The notes beneath the pieces were generated by a model. It saw only the letters and a list, made by a program, of their open reading frames with translations, did not search any database and was not told where the DNA came from. From NCBI GenBank assembly GCA_964622685.1, contig CAZUUU010000001.1:4631-68630 (forward strand): a stretch of DNA of 64,000 nucleotides, written 5' to 3'. The DNA is from Methylibium sp964622685 (lineage in GTDB: Bacteria > Pseudomonadota > Gammaproteobacteria > Burkholderiales > Burkholderiaceae_C). The position numbers were made by a program, and so were the translations under genes. Shown here piece after piece: positions 1 through 8,342 of this stretch; within the stretch, counting starts at the first letter, position 1, and each line of letters starts with the position of its first letter.

Positions 1-95
1 CGATCGCGCGGATCGGGAGCAACCCCGGCGGTCGATGCGCCCGTGCAAGGCGTGAACTTCTGCCGCGGCGCTCGCCCAGCGCGGCCAGCACGCCT
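1..95. other. left edge, no gene recognised
   Basis: This short stretch lies downstream of the aminotransferase stop codon. It is GC-rich and shows no start with a ribosome site, no complete reading frame and no clear hairpin. It may be intergenic or the end of a gene cut by the window edge. Confidence 0.4.
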
Positions 96-1295
96 CTACT
101 GCAGCACGTCGGCCATCGCGTCGGCGACCGCCTGCACGTTGCCCGGGTTCAGTCCGGCCACGCACAGGCGTCCGGAACGCACCAGGTAGACCGCATGCCG
201 CTCGCGCAGCAGGTCGACCTGGTCGGCGCTCAGGCCGGTGTAGCTGAACATGCCGCGCTGACTCAGGAAGTAGCCGAAGTCGCGGCCCGGCAGCTTGGCC
301 GTCAGCACGCCGTGCAGCGCGCGGCGCATGGAGAGGATGCGCTCGCGCATCGCGGCCAGTTCGCCCTCCCACAAGGCGCGCAGTTCGGGCACGCCCAGCA
401 CCGACGCGACGATCTGGCCGCCGTGGATCGGCGGGCTGGAGTAGTTGCGGCGCACCGTCGCCTTCAGCTGACCCAGCACCTGCTCGGCCTCGCGCGCACT
501 CGGGCACACGACGCTGAGCGCGCCGCAGCGCTCGCCGTAGACGCTCATGCTCTTGCTGAAGGAGTTGGCGACGAAGCCGGCGATGCCGGCGGAGGCCAGC
601 GCGCGCACGGCGTAGGCGTCGGCCTCGATGCCGTCGCCGAAGCCCTGGTAGGCCAGGTCCAGGTAGGGCAGCAGGCGCCGCTCGCGCAGCACCGGGATCA
701 GCGCGTCCCATTGCGCGGCGCTCAGGTCCACGCCGGTCGGGTTGTGGCAGCAGGCGTGCAGCAGCACGATGCTCTTCGGCGGCAGCGTGCGCAGCGCCGC
801 CAGCATGGCGTCGAACTTCAGGCCGCCGGTGGCCGCGTCGTAGTAGGGATAGGTGTGGACCTTCAGGCCCGCGCCCTCGAACATCGCGCGGTGGTTGTCC
901 CAGGTCGGGTCGCTGACCCAGACCTCGCTGCCCGGGAACCAGCGCGCGATGAAGTCCGCGCCGACCTTGAGCCCGCCGCTGGAGCCGACCGACTGGATCG
1001 TCGCGATGCGGCCGGCCCGCACCGCCTCGTGGCCGGCACCGAACAGCAGCGCCTGCACGGCGGTGCGGAAGTTGGCGGCCCCCTCGATCGGCAGGTACGG
1101 CTTGGCACCGCCGGCGTCGAGCAGGCGTGCCTCGGCGCGCTTCACCGACTCGAGCACCGGGATGCGCCCGGCCTCGTCGAAGTAGATGCCGATGCTGAGG
1201 TTGACCTTGTGGCCCCGCGGATCCTTCTGGAAGTCCTCATTGAGGCTGAGGATGGGGTCGCCGGGGTAAGGCTCGATGTGTTCGAACATGGGCAT
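96..1295 (-). CDS. aromatic/aspartate-type aminotransferase
   Basis: This is a 399-residue PLP-dependent class I aminotransferase of the aspartate/tyrosine (AspC/TyrB) family, the usual length for the group. It exchanges an amino group between aspartate or an aromatic amino acid and a 2-oxo acid in the cytoplasm. The sequence shows the HACCHNPTG segment near residue 183, the YLDLAYQGFG segment that holds the cofactor-binding Asp and Tyr, and the Schiff-base lysine at about residue 248 in NSFSKS. The start used is ATG followed by PMFEHIEPYPGDPIL; a second ATG lies two codons later. The glutathione peroxidase gene ends 20 nt upstream on the same strand, so the two may be cotranscribed. Whether it prefers aspartate or aromatic substrates cannot be read from the sequence. 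Confidence 0.9.
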   Translation of the reverse strand: MPMFEHIEPYPGDPILSLNEDFQKDPRGHKVNLSIGIYFDEAGRIPVLESVKRAEARLLDAGGAKPYLPIEGAANFRTAVQALLFGAGHEAVRAGRIATIQSVGSSGGLKVGADFIARWFPGSEVWVSDPTWDNHRAMFEGAGLKVHTYPYYDAATGGLKFDAMLAALRTLPPKSIVLLHACCHNPTGVDLSAAQWDALIPVLRERRLLPYLDLAYQGFGDGIEADAYAVRALASAGIAGFVANSFSKSMSVYGERCGALSVVCPSAREAEQVLGQLKATVRRNYSSPPIHGGQIVASVLGVPELRALWEGELAAMRERILSMRRALHGVLTAKLPGRDFGYFLSQRGMFSYTGLSADQVDLLRERHAVYLVRSGRLCVAGLNPGNVQAVADAMADVLQ

Positions 1296-1314
1296 GGGGC
1301 TCGCGGGGTGGAGG

Positions 1315-1800
1315 TCAGGCCGCCAGCGCGGCTTCGATGTCCTTCTTCAGCGACTCGGGCTTGTCGGTCGGCGCGTAGCGCTTGAGCACCTGGCCGTTCT
1401 TGCCGACCAGGAACTTGGTGAAGTTCCACTTGATGGCCTGGGTCCCGAGCAGGCCCTTGGCCTCCTGCGTGAGCCACTGGTACAGCGGGTGGGCCTTGGG
1501 GCCGTTGACCTGGACCTTGGCCATCATCGGGAAGCTGACGCCGTAGTTGAGCTGGCAGAAGCTCGCGATCTCGTCGTTGCTGCCCGGGTCCTGGGCGCCG
1601 AACTCGTTGCTCGGGAAGCCCAGCACCGCCAGCCCCTTGGGGCCGTACTCCTTCCACAGGGCCTCGAGACCCGCGAACTGCGGCGTGAAGCCGCAGGCGC
1701 TGGCCGTGTTGACGATCAGCAGCACCTGGCCCCGACAGTCGGCCAACGCGACCTTCTGGCCGGTGATGGTCTGGGCTTCGAAGTCGTAGACGGTGGTCAT
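1315..1800 (-). CDS. glutathione peroxidase (cysteine type)
   Basis: This 161-residue protein is a thiol peroxidase of the bacterial glutathione peroxidase/BtuE family, which reduces hydrogen peroxide and organic hydroperoxides. The catalytic tetrad is visible: Cys36 in NTASACGFTP (where animal enzymes carry selenocysteine), Gln70 in NEFGAQ, and Trp125-Asn126 in KWNFTKF. The open frame runs far upstream, but the family begins at MTTVYDFEAQ, so the ATG at 1800 is chosen. There is no signal peptide, so it is probably cytoplasmic. It lies just upstream of the aminotransferase gene on the same strand. Confidence 0.93.
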   Translation of the reverse strand: MTTVYDFEAQTITGQKVALADCRGQVLLIVNTASACGFTPQFAGLEALWKEYGPKGLAVLGFPSNEFGAQDPGSNDEIASFCQLNYGVSFPMMAKVQVNGPKAHPLYQWLTQEAKGLLGTQAIKWNFTKFLVGKNGQVLKRYAPTDKPESLKKDIEAALAA

Positions 1801-1959
1801 CGCGGGGCTCCAGGCAACGCCGATGGTGGCGAGGCCCGATGCTAGTCCACCCCTAAGGGCCCCGACGTCTCGTGAAGAAGTGGGATTGACGCCCCGCAGC
1901 CGAGGACGGAGCATGCGTCGCATGGCTGGATCGAAGTTCCCCGCCCCCCGGAGGCCCTG

Positions 1960-2730
1960 ATGAGTTCGCGCTACCGCGTCGCACTCCAGGGCTTCAGTGC
2001 TTTCGAGCGGCAAGCCCTGGAGAGCTACTTCCGGCTCGCCGCCACGCCCAAGCTGGGCTTCGATCCGGTGACGGTGCTGGCCGACAGCGACTTCTGCGTG
2101 GTCGATGCCGATCGCGCCTCGGCGGTCGAGGCGGTGCGCAGCGCCGGCCGCATGGACTGGGGCGTCTTCGTCGGCGGGCAGCTGCCCAAGGGCGCGATCA
2201 TGCACCTGGCCCGGCCCATCGACCCGACCCAGGTGGCGCGTGCGCTCGAGACCCTGGTGGTGGCACGGCAGTCGGTGGCCGACCCCTACGCCTCGACGAC
2301 CGTCGAGCCCAAGCGCAGCCGGCCCGCCGCCGCGCCGGCCGTCGCCAACTTCGACATCGACGTGCTGGTGGTCGACGACACCGACATCGCGCGCCGCTTC
2401 CTGCAGGTCCAGCTCGGCAAGCTCGGCTGCCGCGTCACCGAGGCCGCCAGCGGCGAGCAGGCGCTGACCGAGCTGACGAAGCATCGCTTTCGCGTCGTCT
2501 TCACCGACGTCGACATGAAGGGCCTGGACGGCCTGAGCCTGTGCCAGCAGATCAAGCAGCGCCGCAAGGGCGCGCCGACCGTCGTGCTGATGGGGTCGCA
2601 GGCCTCGGCCAGCGACCGCGTGCGCGCCACGCTGGCCGGCGGCGATGCCTTCCTCCCGAAGCCGATCGACGCCGCCGAGTTGCTCGGCGTGCTGCGCACC
2701 GTCAGCAACCGGCGCCGGCGCGCGCGCTAG
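1960..2730 (+). CDS. response regulator with N-terminal pseudo-receiver
   Basis: This is a 256-residue protein. Residues about 130-250 form a CheY-like receiver: acidic pair in VVDDTD, phospho-acceptor Asp183 in VFTDVDMKG, and Lys234 in LPKPID. The first 110 or so residues look like a second, degenerate receiver that ends in LARPID, which mimics the KP loop with Arg in place of Lys, and its acceptor region is not conserved. A basic tail (RRRRAR) follows, and there is no DNA-binding output domain. A good ribosome site (GGAGG, 6 nt spacing) supports the start. No kinase is adjacent. The gene ends directly against the stop codon of the convergent binding-protein gene. A role as a diffusible adaptor or in motility is possible but not shown. 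Confidence 0.8.
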   Translation: MSSRYRVALQGFSAFERQALESYFRLAATPKLGFDPVTVLADSDFCVVDADRASAVEAVRSAGRMDWGVFVGGQLPKGAIMHLARPIDPTQVARALETLVVARQSVADPYASTTVEPKRSRPAAAPAVANFDIDVLVVDDTDIARRFLQVQLGKLGCRVTEAASGEQALTELTKHRFRVVFTDVDMKGLDGLSLCQQIKQRRKGAPTVVLMGSQASASDRVRATLAGGDAFLPKPIDAAELLGVLRTVSNRRRRAR

Positions 2731-3753
2731 CTAACGCACGCCCCGCAAGGCGCGGCTCGCCGCCACGCCGACCCCGCGATCGACGAACTGCGTCGTCACC
2801 ACCCTGGCGAGATCCACCTCGCCGGGACGGTAGAGGCCGGCCTTGACCATCTGATCGAAGAAGTCGCGCACGCGCCCGGGCTGCATCGTGCCGATGCCGC
2901 GCGACTCGGCCTCGCCGGAGTCGACGATGCCCAGCGTCTTCATCAGGGCCACCGACTTGGCGATCGTCTCGGCCGTCATCTCGGGGTTGTCGCGCAGGAT
3001 CAGCGCATCGGCCGCGCGGCGGTCGCCGTGCAGGTAGTTCACCCAGCCCAGGATCGACGCGTCGACGAAGCGCTGCACCAGCGCCGGCCGCTTCGCCACC
3101 GTCTCGGCGGTGGCCTCGATCAGCGTCGAATAGGTCGAGAAGCCGTGGTCGGCCAGCAGGTGCGTCTGCGGCACGAAGCCGCCCTGGCGCTCGATCGAGA
3201 TCGGCTCCTCGACCGCGTAGCCCTGCTGGATGCTCTGCTTGTTGGCCAGGAAGGGGCCGAGGTTGTAGGCGTAGGGCCGCAGCTGCTCGTCGCGAAAGCC
3301 GTGCACGCGCGTGAGCCAGGCCCACCAGCTGAACTGCGCGTCCTTCGCGATCCAGGCCACCGGCGCGCGCTTGAGGTCCTCGAAGCGCGGGTAGGCGCCC
3401 GGGTGGGCGAACAGCGCCTGCGGGTCCTTCTGGAACATCGCCGCCACGGCCACGGTCGGCACACCGTTGCGGACGTTGTCGAAGCTGTGCAGCAGGTTGC
3501 CGGTCATCAGGAAGTCGATGCGCCCGGCCGGCAGCAGCGGCCGGTGGTTGACCTGCGGCCCGCCGGGGCGGATCTGCACGTCCAGTCCGGCCTTCGCGTA
3601 GCCGCCGTCGGCCAGCGCCTGGTAGAAGCCGCCGTGCGCGGCCTGGGCCTTCCAGTTGGTGGCGAAGACGACGCGCTCGCCGGCCGCCGCGCGAGCCGCG
3701 CGCAGCGGTCCGGCGGCGCCGAGCGCGCCAAACACCACGGTGCGGCGTTGCAT
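2731..3753 (-). CDS. NMT1/THI5-like ABC substrate-binding protein
   Basis: This 340-residue periplasmic binding protein belongs to the NMT1/THI5 superfamily, whose members bind pyrimidines, taurine, nitrate or related small molecules. Residues 1-22 form a Tat/Sec-like leader beginning MQRRTVVFGALG. The mature part opens with VVFATNWKAQAAHGGFYQAL and RPGGPQVN, a typical family start, followed by GVPTVAVAAMFQKDPQ. The start at 3753 is chosen because the longer frame adds only non-conserved sequence before the leader. No permease or ATPase gene is adjacent, so the protein is an orphan here and its ligand is unknown. Confidence 0.85.
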   Translation of the reverse strand: MQRRTVVFGALGAAGPLRAARAAAGERVVFATNWKAQAAHGGFYQALADGGYAKAGLDVQIRPGGPQVNHRPLLPAGRIDFLMTGNLLHSFDNVRNGVPTVAVAAMFQKDPQALFAHPGAYPRFEDLKRAPVAWIAKDAQFSWWAWLTRVHGFRDEQLRPYAYNLGPFLANKQSIQQGYAVEEPISIERQGGFVPQTHLLADHGFSTYSTLIEATAETVAKRPALVQRFVDASILGWVNYLHGDRRAADALILRDNPEMTAETIAKSVALMKTLGIVDSGEAESRGIGTMQPGRVRDFFDQMVKAGLYRPGEVDLARVVTTQFVDRGVGVAASRALRGVR

Positions 3754-3890
3754 GGTCAGGCCTTTGTCATACAAAAGGGACGGGCCTCTATCGTGCCAGC
3801 CCGCGCCGCCGCGACAATCCGCGCACCGCAAATTCCCGAGCCGCCCAGGCGCCCGCCGACCCACCCGGTCGTCGTGTCGCCGGCCCCGTC

Positions 3891-5726
3891 ATGAGCACCC
3901 CCCTCCCGACCGCCCCGGGCGCCTTCGAGCGCGCCACCTCTCCCTCCGGCCAGCGCTGGGCCTGGCTGCCCGCCATCGGCTCCTGGCAGTACTACCTGAT
4001 GCTGGCCGCGCTGGGCATCTTCGTGCTCGGCCCGCTGGGCGGCGTGACGGCCTCGTACATGAACTTCTCGATCGGCTTCTTCGTCGGCGGGCAGGTCGTG
4101 GCCGGCATCCTGGGATCGACGGTGACGCTGGGCTACGGCCCGGAGGGCAAGCACGGCGCCAACTACATGCAGACCGCTGCGGCCTCGGTGGCCGGCATGT
4201 CCGGCATGGGCGTGCTGATCCAGGCCATGGTGTGGATGGGCCTGCCGCAGCCGCCGGCCTGGCAGCTGATGCTGTTCATGGGCTCGATCGGCATGTTCGG
4301 CGCCGGCGTCGGCATGCTGTACACGCCGATCCTGGTCGACCGCTTGCAGCTGACCTTCCCGTCCGGCTTCGCGGTCGCCAACATCCTGCGCGCGCTGACC
4401 GACCCGACGCTGCTGAAGCGCTCGGTCGCGCGCCTCGGCGGCGGCATCGCGCTCGGCATCACCGGCGGCCTGGCCTCGGCCAAGGTGGCGGCGCTGGGCG
4501 TGATCGAGCTGTCGACCTCGACCTTGGGCGCCGGCATGCTGGTCGGTGCGCGCATCGGCATCGCGGCGCTGGTGGCGGGCCTGACGGGCTCGATGCTGAT
4601 CCCGACCTTCGTCGACATCGGCTGGCTGCAGCCCGACGAGCCCTTCCGCAAGATCACCTTCCTGATCGGCCTGGGGCTGATCATGGGCGCCGCCATCCTC
4701 GACATCGGCGAACTGCTGATCGAGGCCTGGCGGCGCTGGCAGTCGCCGCCGGCCGCGTCCGCCGAGCCCGAGCCCGCCTGGAAGCGCATGAACTACCCGC
4801 GCCTCGTCGCCTGGATCGTGTTCTGGGGCACGATGGTGGTGGTGCTGGGCGCGACCATCCTGCACCAGCCGGTCGGCTTCCTGGTGCTGGCGGTGCTGCT
4901 GGTGCTGGTGTTCTCGCTGATCGTCGGCATCTCGCTGGGCATCAGCGACTCGGCGCCGATCTCGGCCGCCTTCGTCGCCGCGATCGTGCTGATGGCCGCG
5001 CTGGGCCTGAAGGACCCGACCGTCGGCCTGATGGCCGGCGGCATCCTGCTGGTGGCCTGCAGCGTCGGCAGCGACATGCAGCAGGACCGCTCGACCGGCT
5101 GGCGGCTCGGCACGCCGCGCACGCTGCAGTTCCGCTTCCAGGTGCTGGGCCTGGTGGTCGGTGCGGTGCTGACCGTCGGCTTCGCCAAGCTCTTCATGAG
5201 CGCCTACCCGGTGCTGGCGCTCGACCAGACGGTGATGAAGGCCGGCGAGGCGCCGGCGCAATGGCAGTCGGCCATGACCTACAAGTTCGTCGGCGCGCTG
5301 CGCAGCCTGACCGACGACAAGCCCTTCCAGCGCCACGCGATCGTGCTCGGCATCGCGCTCGGCCTGGCGGTGCAGATCCTGCGGCGCTGGCTGTTCTCGA
5401 CCGCGGCCTACCAGCGCTTCAAGACCAGCGGCAAGGTCGGGGGCGCGAGCGACTTCGTCATCGACGCGGTCGTGCTGCCCTCGCCCTACGCCTATTCCTT
5501 CGGCACCTTCTTCGGCATCGCCACCTCGGCCTGGCTGGCGATCGGCGGCGTGATCAGCAGCAGCGCCAACTGGCTGCAGGGCCGCAAGCCGCGCCGGCCG
5601 TCCGAGCAGGCACTGCCCAGCGACATGAGCACGACCTCGCTGCTCGGCGGCGGCCTGATCGCCGGCGACGCGCTGGCGGCGCTGGGCCTGGGCGTCGTCG
5701 GCCTGCTGGCGACCGTGATCGCCTGA
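3891..5726 (+). CDS. OPT family oligopeptide/metal-chelate transporter
   Basis: This 611-residue inner-membrane protein has about 14 hydrophobic segments and belongs to the OPT (oligopeptide transporter/YSL) superfamily, which imports small peptides or metal chelates. Family features include the segment LTFPSGFAVANILRALTD near residue 150 and a repeated small-residue-rich helix pattern with a second half from about residue 300 (NYPRLVAWIVFWGTMVVVL). The upstream intergenic gap of 137 nt separates it from the divergent binding-protein gene. The end is only 7 nt from the end of the convergent HDOD gene. Substrate cannot be predicted. Confidence 0.85.
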   Translation: MSTPLPTAPGAFERATSPSGQRWAWLPAIGSWQYYLMLAALGIFVLGPLGGVTASYMNFSIGFFVGGQVVAGILGSTVTLGYGPEGKHGANYMQTAAASVAGMSGMGVLIQAMVWMGLPQPPAWQLMLFMGSIGMFGAGVGMLYTPILVDRLQLTFPSGFAVANILRALTDPTLLKRSVARLGGGIALGITGGLASAKVAALGVIELSTSTLGAGMLVGARIGIAALVAGLTGSMLIPTFVDIGWLQPDEPFRKITFLIGLGLIMGAAILDIGELLIEAWRRWQSPPAASAEPEPAWKRMNYPRLVAWIVFWGTMVVVLGATILHQPVGFLVLAVLLVLVFSLIVGISLGISDSAPISAAFVAAIVLMAALGLKDPTVGLMAGGILLVACSVGSDMQQDRSTGWRLGTPRTLQFRFQVLGLVVGAVLTVGFAKLFMSAYPVLALDQTVMKAGEAPAQWQSAMTYKFVGALRSLTDDKPFQRHAIVLGIALGLAVQILRRWLFSTAAYQRFKTSGKVGGASDFVIDAVVLPSPYAYSFGTFFGIATSAWLAIGGVISSSANWLQGRKPRRPSEQALPSDMSTTSLLGGGLIAGDALAALGLGVVGLLATVIA

Positions 5727-5733
5727 GCGCGGC

Positions 5734-6606
5734 CTAGGACGAGTCGCCGAGGCGCGACACGCTGGCCACGACGGCCTCGTGCAGCAGCGCGGCGTCGAGC
5801 CCGGCCGTCGCGCCGAGCGCCGCGCACAGGCGGGCCAGGGCCGCGTCGCTGCTGCCGTCGAGCGCCGCATCGACCACCGCGCCCAGCACCAGCAGGCGCT
5901 GCACCGACAGCGATTCGGTGAGCCAGGGCGCAGACATCTCGTCGCCGGCGTCGCGGTCGGCGCCGTGGCCGGTGTCGGCCACCGCCAGGCTGCGCAGCAC
6001 CGCCGGACGCAGCCGCACGCTGGCGGCGACGTCCCCGGCCAGGCCCCAGGCCTGGCACAGCGCGGCACCCAGCGCGGCGTGCGTGGCGCCGTAGGCCGCG
6101 GACTCGGCCTGCAACTGCGCCAGCGCATCGGGCGCCAGTGTGACCAGGGCTTCGTAGGTCGGACCGTCGTGGGCGACCAGCGCGGCCTGGCCGCTTTCGG
6201 CAAACAGGCCCGCGGTGTGCGCCAGCCAGGGATCGATGTCGAGCGCCTGGGCGGCGCGGCCCATCGCGAGACCGCGCTTGCCGGCGCGGGCCCACAGGGC
6301 GGTGAGCAGCGGGCTCGGCGGGAAGGCGCCGCGCAGGCCGATCTCGAAAGTCAGCGCCGACACCTCGCGGGTGCCCAGGTAGCGGGCCGCCTCGGGCACG
6401 GACTCGACGCGCCGCATCAGGCCGAACAGCGCCGAGTTGACGGTGCGCACGACCGCCGACGCGAGCGCCATGTCGGTCTCGATCAGCGACGCGATGGATT
6501 GCAGGTTGGCATCCTCGTCGTGCAGCAGCAGCGAGAGTTTCACCAGGACCTGCGGGCAGGCCGGCAGGTCGATGTCGAGGTTGCGCAGGGCGGGATCGAT
6601 GGCCAT
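5734..6606 (-). CDS. HDOD domain protein
   Basis: This 290-residue protein carries an HDOD domain, a degenerate relative of HD phosphohydrolases found in bacterial signalling and motility proteins. The first half matches the family (DIDLPACPQVLVKLSLLLHD, then IASLIETDMALASAVVRTVN and YLGTREVSALTFEI). The metal-binding histidines and aspartates of active HD enzymes are not evident, so a binding or scaffold role is more likely than catalysis. ATG at 6606 is preferred over an upstream TTG at 6624. The gene is divergent from the old-yellow-enzyme gene across about 100 nt and is alone on its strand. Confidence 0.75.
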   Translation of the reverse strand: MAIDPALRNLDIDLPACPQVLVKLSLLLHDEDANLQSIASLIETDMALASAVVRTVNSALFGLMRRVESVPEAARYLGTREVSALTFEIGLRGAFPPSPLLTALWARAGKRGLAMGRAAQALDIDPWLAHTAGLFAESGQAALVAHDGPTYEALVTLAPDALAQLQAESAAYGATHAALGAALCQAWGLAGDVAASVRLRPAVLRSLAVADTGHGADRDAGDEMSAPWLTESLSVQRLLVLGAVVDAALDGSSDAALARLCAALGATAGLDAALLHEAVVASVSRLGDSS

Positions 6607-6708
6607 GCCGGATGCTAGGAGCAAGCACGGAACGAGAGAACTTGCAGCAGCGCGCCTTTGACCTTGCTTTTAGAGTGACCGGAACGCTTTCGTGAAGGAG
6701 TTGCGCTC

Positions 6709-7797
6709 ATGCCGTCCACGCCCAGCCTGTTCGATCCCGTCCGCCTCGGCGACATTGCCCTGGCCAACCGCGTGGCGATGGCCCCGCTGACGCGCAACCG
6801 CGCGGCGCCGGGCCGCGTGCCCTCGCCGCTGGCGGTGGAGTACTACGCGCAGCGCGCCAATGCCGGCCTGATCGTCACCGAGGCGACGCAGATCTCGCCG
6901 CTGGGCCAGGGCTACCTGGACACGCCCGGCATCTACAGCCGCGAGCAGGTCGAGGGCTGGAAGCCCGTCACCCGCGCCGTCCACGAGCGCGGCGGCAAGA
7001 TCGTCGTGCAGCTGTGGCACGTCGGCCGCATCTCGCACGTCTCGCTGCTGCCCGAGGGCGAGGTGCCGGTGGCGCCGTCGGCGATCCGCGCCAGATCCAA
7101 GACCTTCACCGCCAAAGGCTTCGAGGACGTCTCGGCGCCGCGCGCGCTGGCGCTCGACGAGCTGCCGGGCATCGTCGAGCAGTACCGCGTCGCCGCGCGC
7201 CACGCCATCGAGGCCGGCTTCGACGGCGTCGAGGTGCACGGCGCCAACGGCTACCTGCTCGACCAGTTCCTGCGCGACGGCATGAACCAGCGCACCGACG
7301 CCTACGGCGGATCGATCGAGAACCGCGCGCGCCTGCTGCTCGAGGTGATGACGGCGATCACGCGCGAGATCGGCCCCGGCCGCACCGGCCTGCGGCTGTC
7401 GCCGGTGACGCCCGCCAACGACGCGGCCGACTCGAACCCGCAAGCGCTGTTCAACCACGTGGCCGAGCAACTGGCGCCGCTGAAGCTGGCCTTCCTGCAC
7501 GTGATCGAGGGCTCGACCGGCGGACCGCGCGACATCGCCCCCTTCGACTACGCGGCGCTGCGCGAGCGCGTGAAGGCGCCGTGGATGGTCAACAACGGCT
7601 ACGACCGGCAGATGGCGCTGGACGCCGTGGCCTCGGGGGCGGCCGACGTCGTGGCCTTCGGCCGGCCCTACATCAGCAACCCGGACCTCGTCGAGCGCCT
7701 GAAGCGCGGCGCGCCGTTCGCACCGCTGGACCGCGACACGCTCTACGGCGGCGGGGCCCAGGGCTATACCGACTACCCGGCGCTGGAAGCCGCCTGA
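6709..7797 (+). CDS. alkene reductase, old yellow enzyme family (NemA-like)
   Basis: This 362-residue FMN-dependent oxidoreductase belongs to the old yellow enzyme family. It reduces activated C=C bonds (N-ethylmaleimide, enones) or nitro compounds with NAD(P)H. The TIM barrel starts with LFDPVRLGDIALANRVAMAP. The substrate-binding His177 and Asn180 lie in VHGANGYLLDQF, followed by NQRTDAYGGSIENRARLLLE, and the C-terminal FMN-phosphate segment is VVAFGRPYISNPDLV. A strong GAAGGAG ribosome site precedes ATG. The tautomerase gene follows after 22 nt on the same strand, so the pair probably forms an operon for aldehyde or quinone-type electrophiles (inference). Confidence 0.92.
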   Translation: MPSTPSLFDPVRLGDIALANRVAMAPLTRNRAAPGRVPSPLAVEYYAQRANAGLIVTEATQISPLGQGYLDTPGIYSREQVEGWKPVTRAVHERGGKIVVQLWHVGRISHVSLLPEGEVPVAPSAIRARSKTFTAKGFEDVSAPRALALDELPGIVEQYRVAARHAIEAGFDGVEVHGANGYLLDQFLRDGMNQRTDAYGGSIENRARLLLEVMTAITREIGPGRTGLRLSPVTPANDAADSNPQALFNHVAEQLAPLKLAFLHVIEGSTGGPRDIAPFDYAALRERVKAPWMVNNGYDRQMALDAVASGAADVVAFGRPYISNPDLVERLKRGAPFAPLDRDTLYGGGAQGYTDYPALEAA

Positions 7798-7819
7798 TCT
7801 TCACGTCGAAGGAGACGCC

Positions 7820-8200
7820 ATGCCCCTCGTCACACTGACCGTCCGCAAGCCCCAGAGCGCCGCCTTCAAGGCCGGCGTGCTCGACGCCGTGCATGCCGCG
7901 CTGGTCGCGTCCGGCGTGCCGGAGACCGACAAGTTCCAGCGCGTGCTGGAACTCGACGCCGCCGACTTCCGCGTCGACCCCAGCTATCCCGACGCCGCGT
8001 CGCCGCGCAGCCAGGACTTCGTGCTGATCGAGGTGCTGTGGTCGGTCGGCCGCAGCGTCAAGGTCAAGAGGAAGCTGCTCGAGGACCTGATGGGCCGCCT
8101 GAAGGCCCAGGGCCTGGACCCCGAGCACGTGATGGTGGTCTTCAAGGAGACGACCTGGGAGAACTGGTCCTTCGCCGGCGGGCGGCTGATCCACACCTGA
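7820..8200 (+). CDS. tautomerase family protein
   Basis: This 126-residue protein belongs to the tautomerase superfamily (single-domain members longer than 4-oxalocrotonate tautomerase). After removal of Met the catalytic base would be Pro1 (MPLVTLTVRK). The remainder (FKAGVLDAVHAALVASGVPETDKFQRV, then DFVLIEVLWSVGRSVKVKRKLLEDL and ENWSFAGGRL) matches the family pattern. The ribosome site is GAAGGAGACGCC before ATG. It directly follows the old-yellow-enzyme gene and is probably cotranscribed. It likely catalyses keto-enol tautomerisation or a related promiscuous reaction; the substrate is unknown. Confidence 0.85.
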   Translation: MPLVTLTVRKPQSAAFKAGVLDAVHAALVASGVPETDKFQRVLELDAADFRVDPSYPDAASPRSQDFVLIEVLWSVGRSVKVKRKLLEDLMGRLKAQGLDPEHVMVVFKETTWENWSFAGGRLIHT

Positions 8201-8342
8201 AGGCTTCTGCCTGCACGCCGCCGTGCGCTGCGGCGCCGGACATCGGGAAACCGGCGGGTGCGGCAGCAGTCATGGTGAAACGCCAGGTGGCAGCAATCGG
8301 CTCCACCCATTCTGCGTGCGATGACCTCCGGCTCGGAGGCTG

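Noticed and set aside
1315..1800. Possible selenocysteine glutathione peroxidase
   Set aside because: The catalytic codon is TGC (Cys) and no in-frame TGA occurs, so no recoding is needed.
3756..6203. 815-codon minus-strand open frame over the OPT transporter and HDOD gene
   Set aside because: It crosses two genes with strong domain evidence and has a shadow composition.
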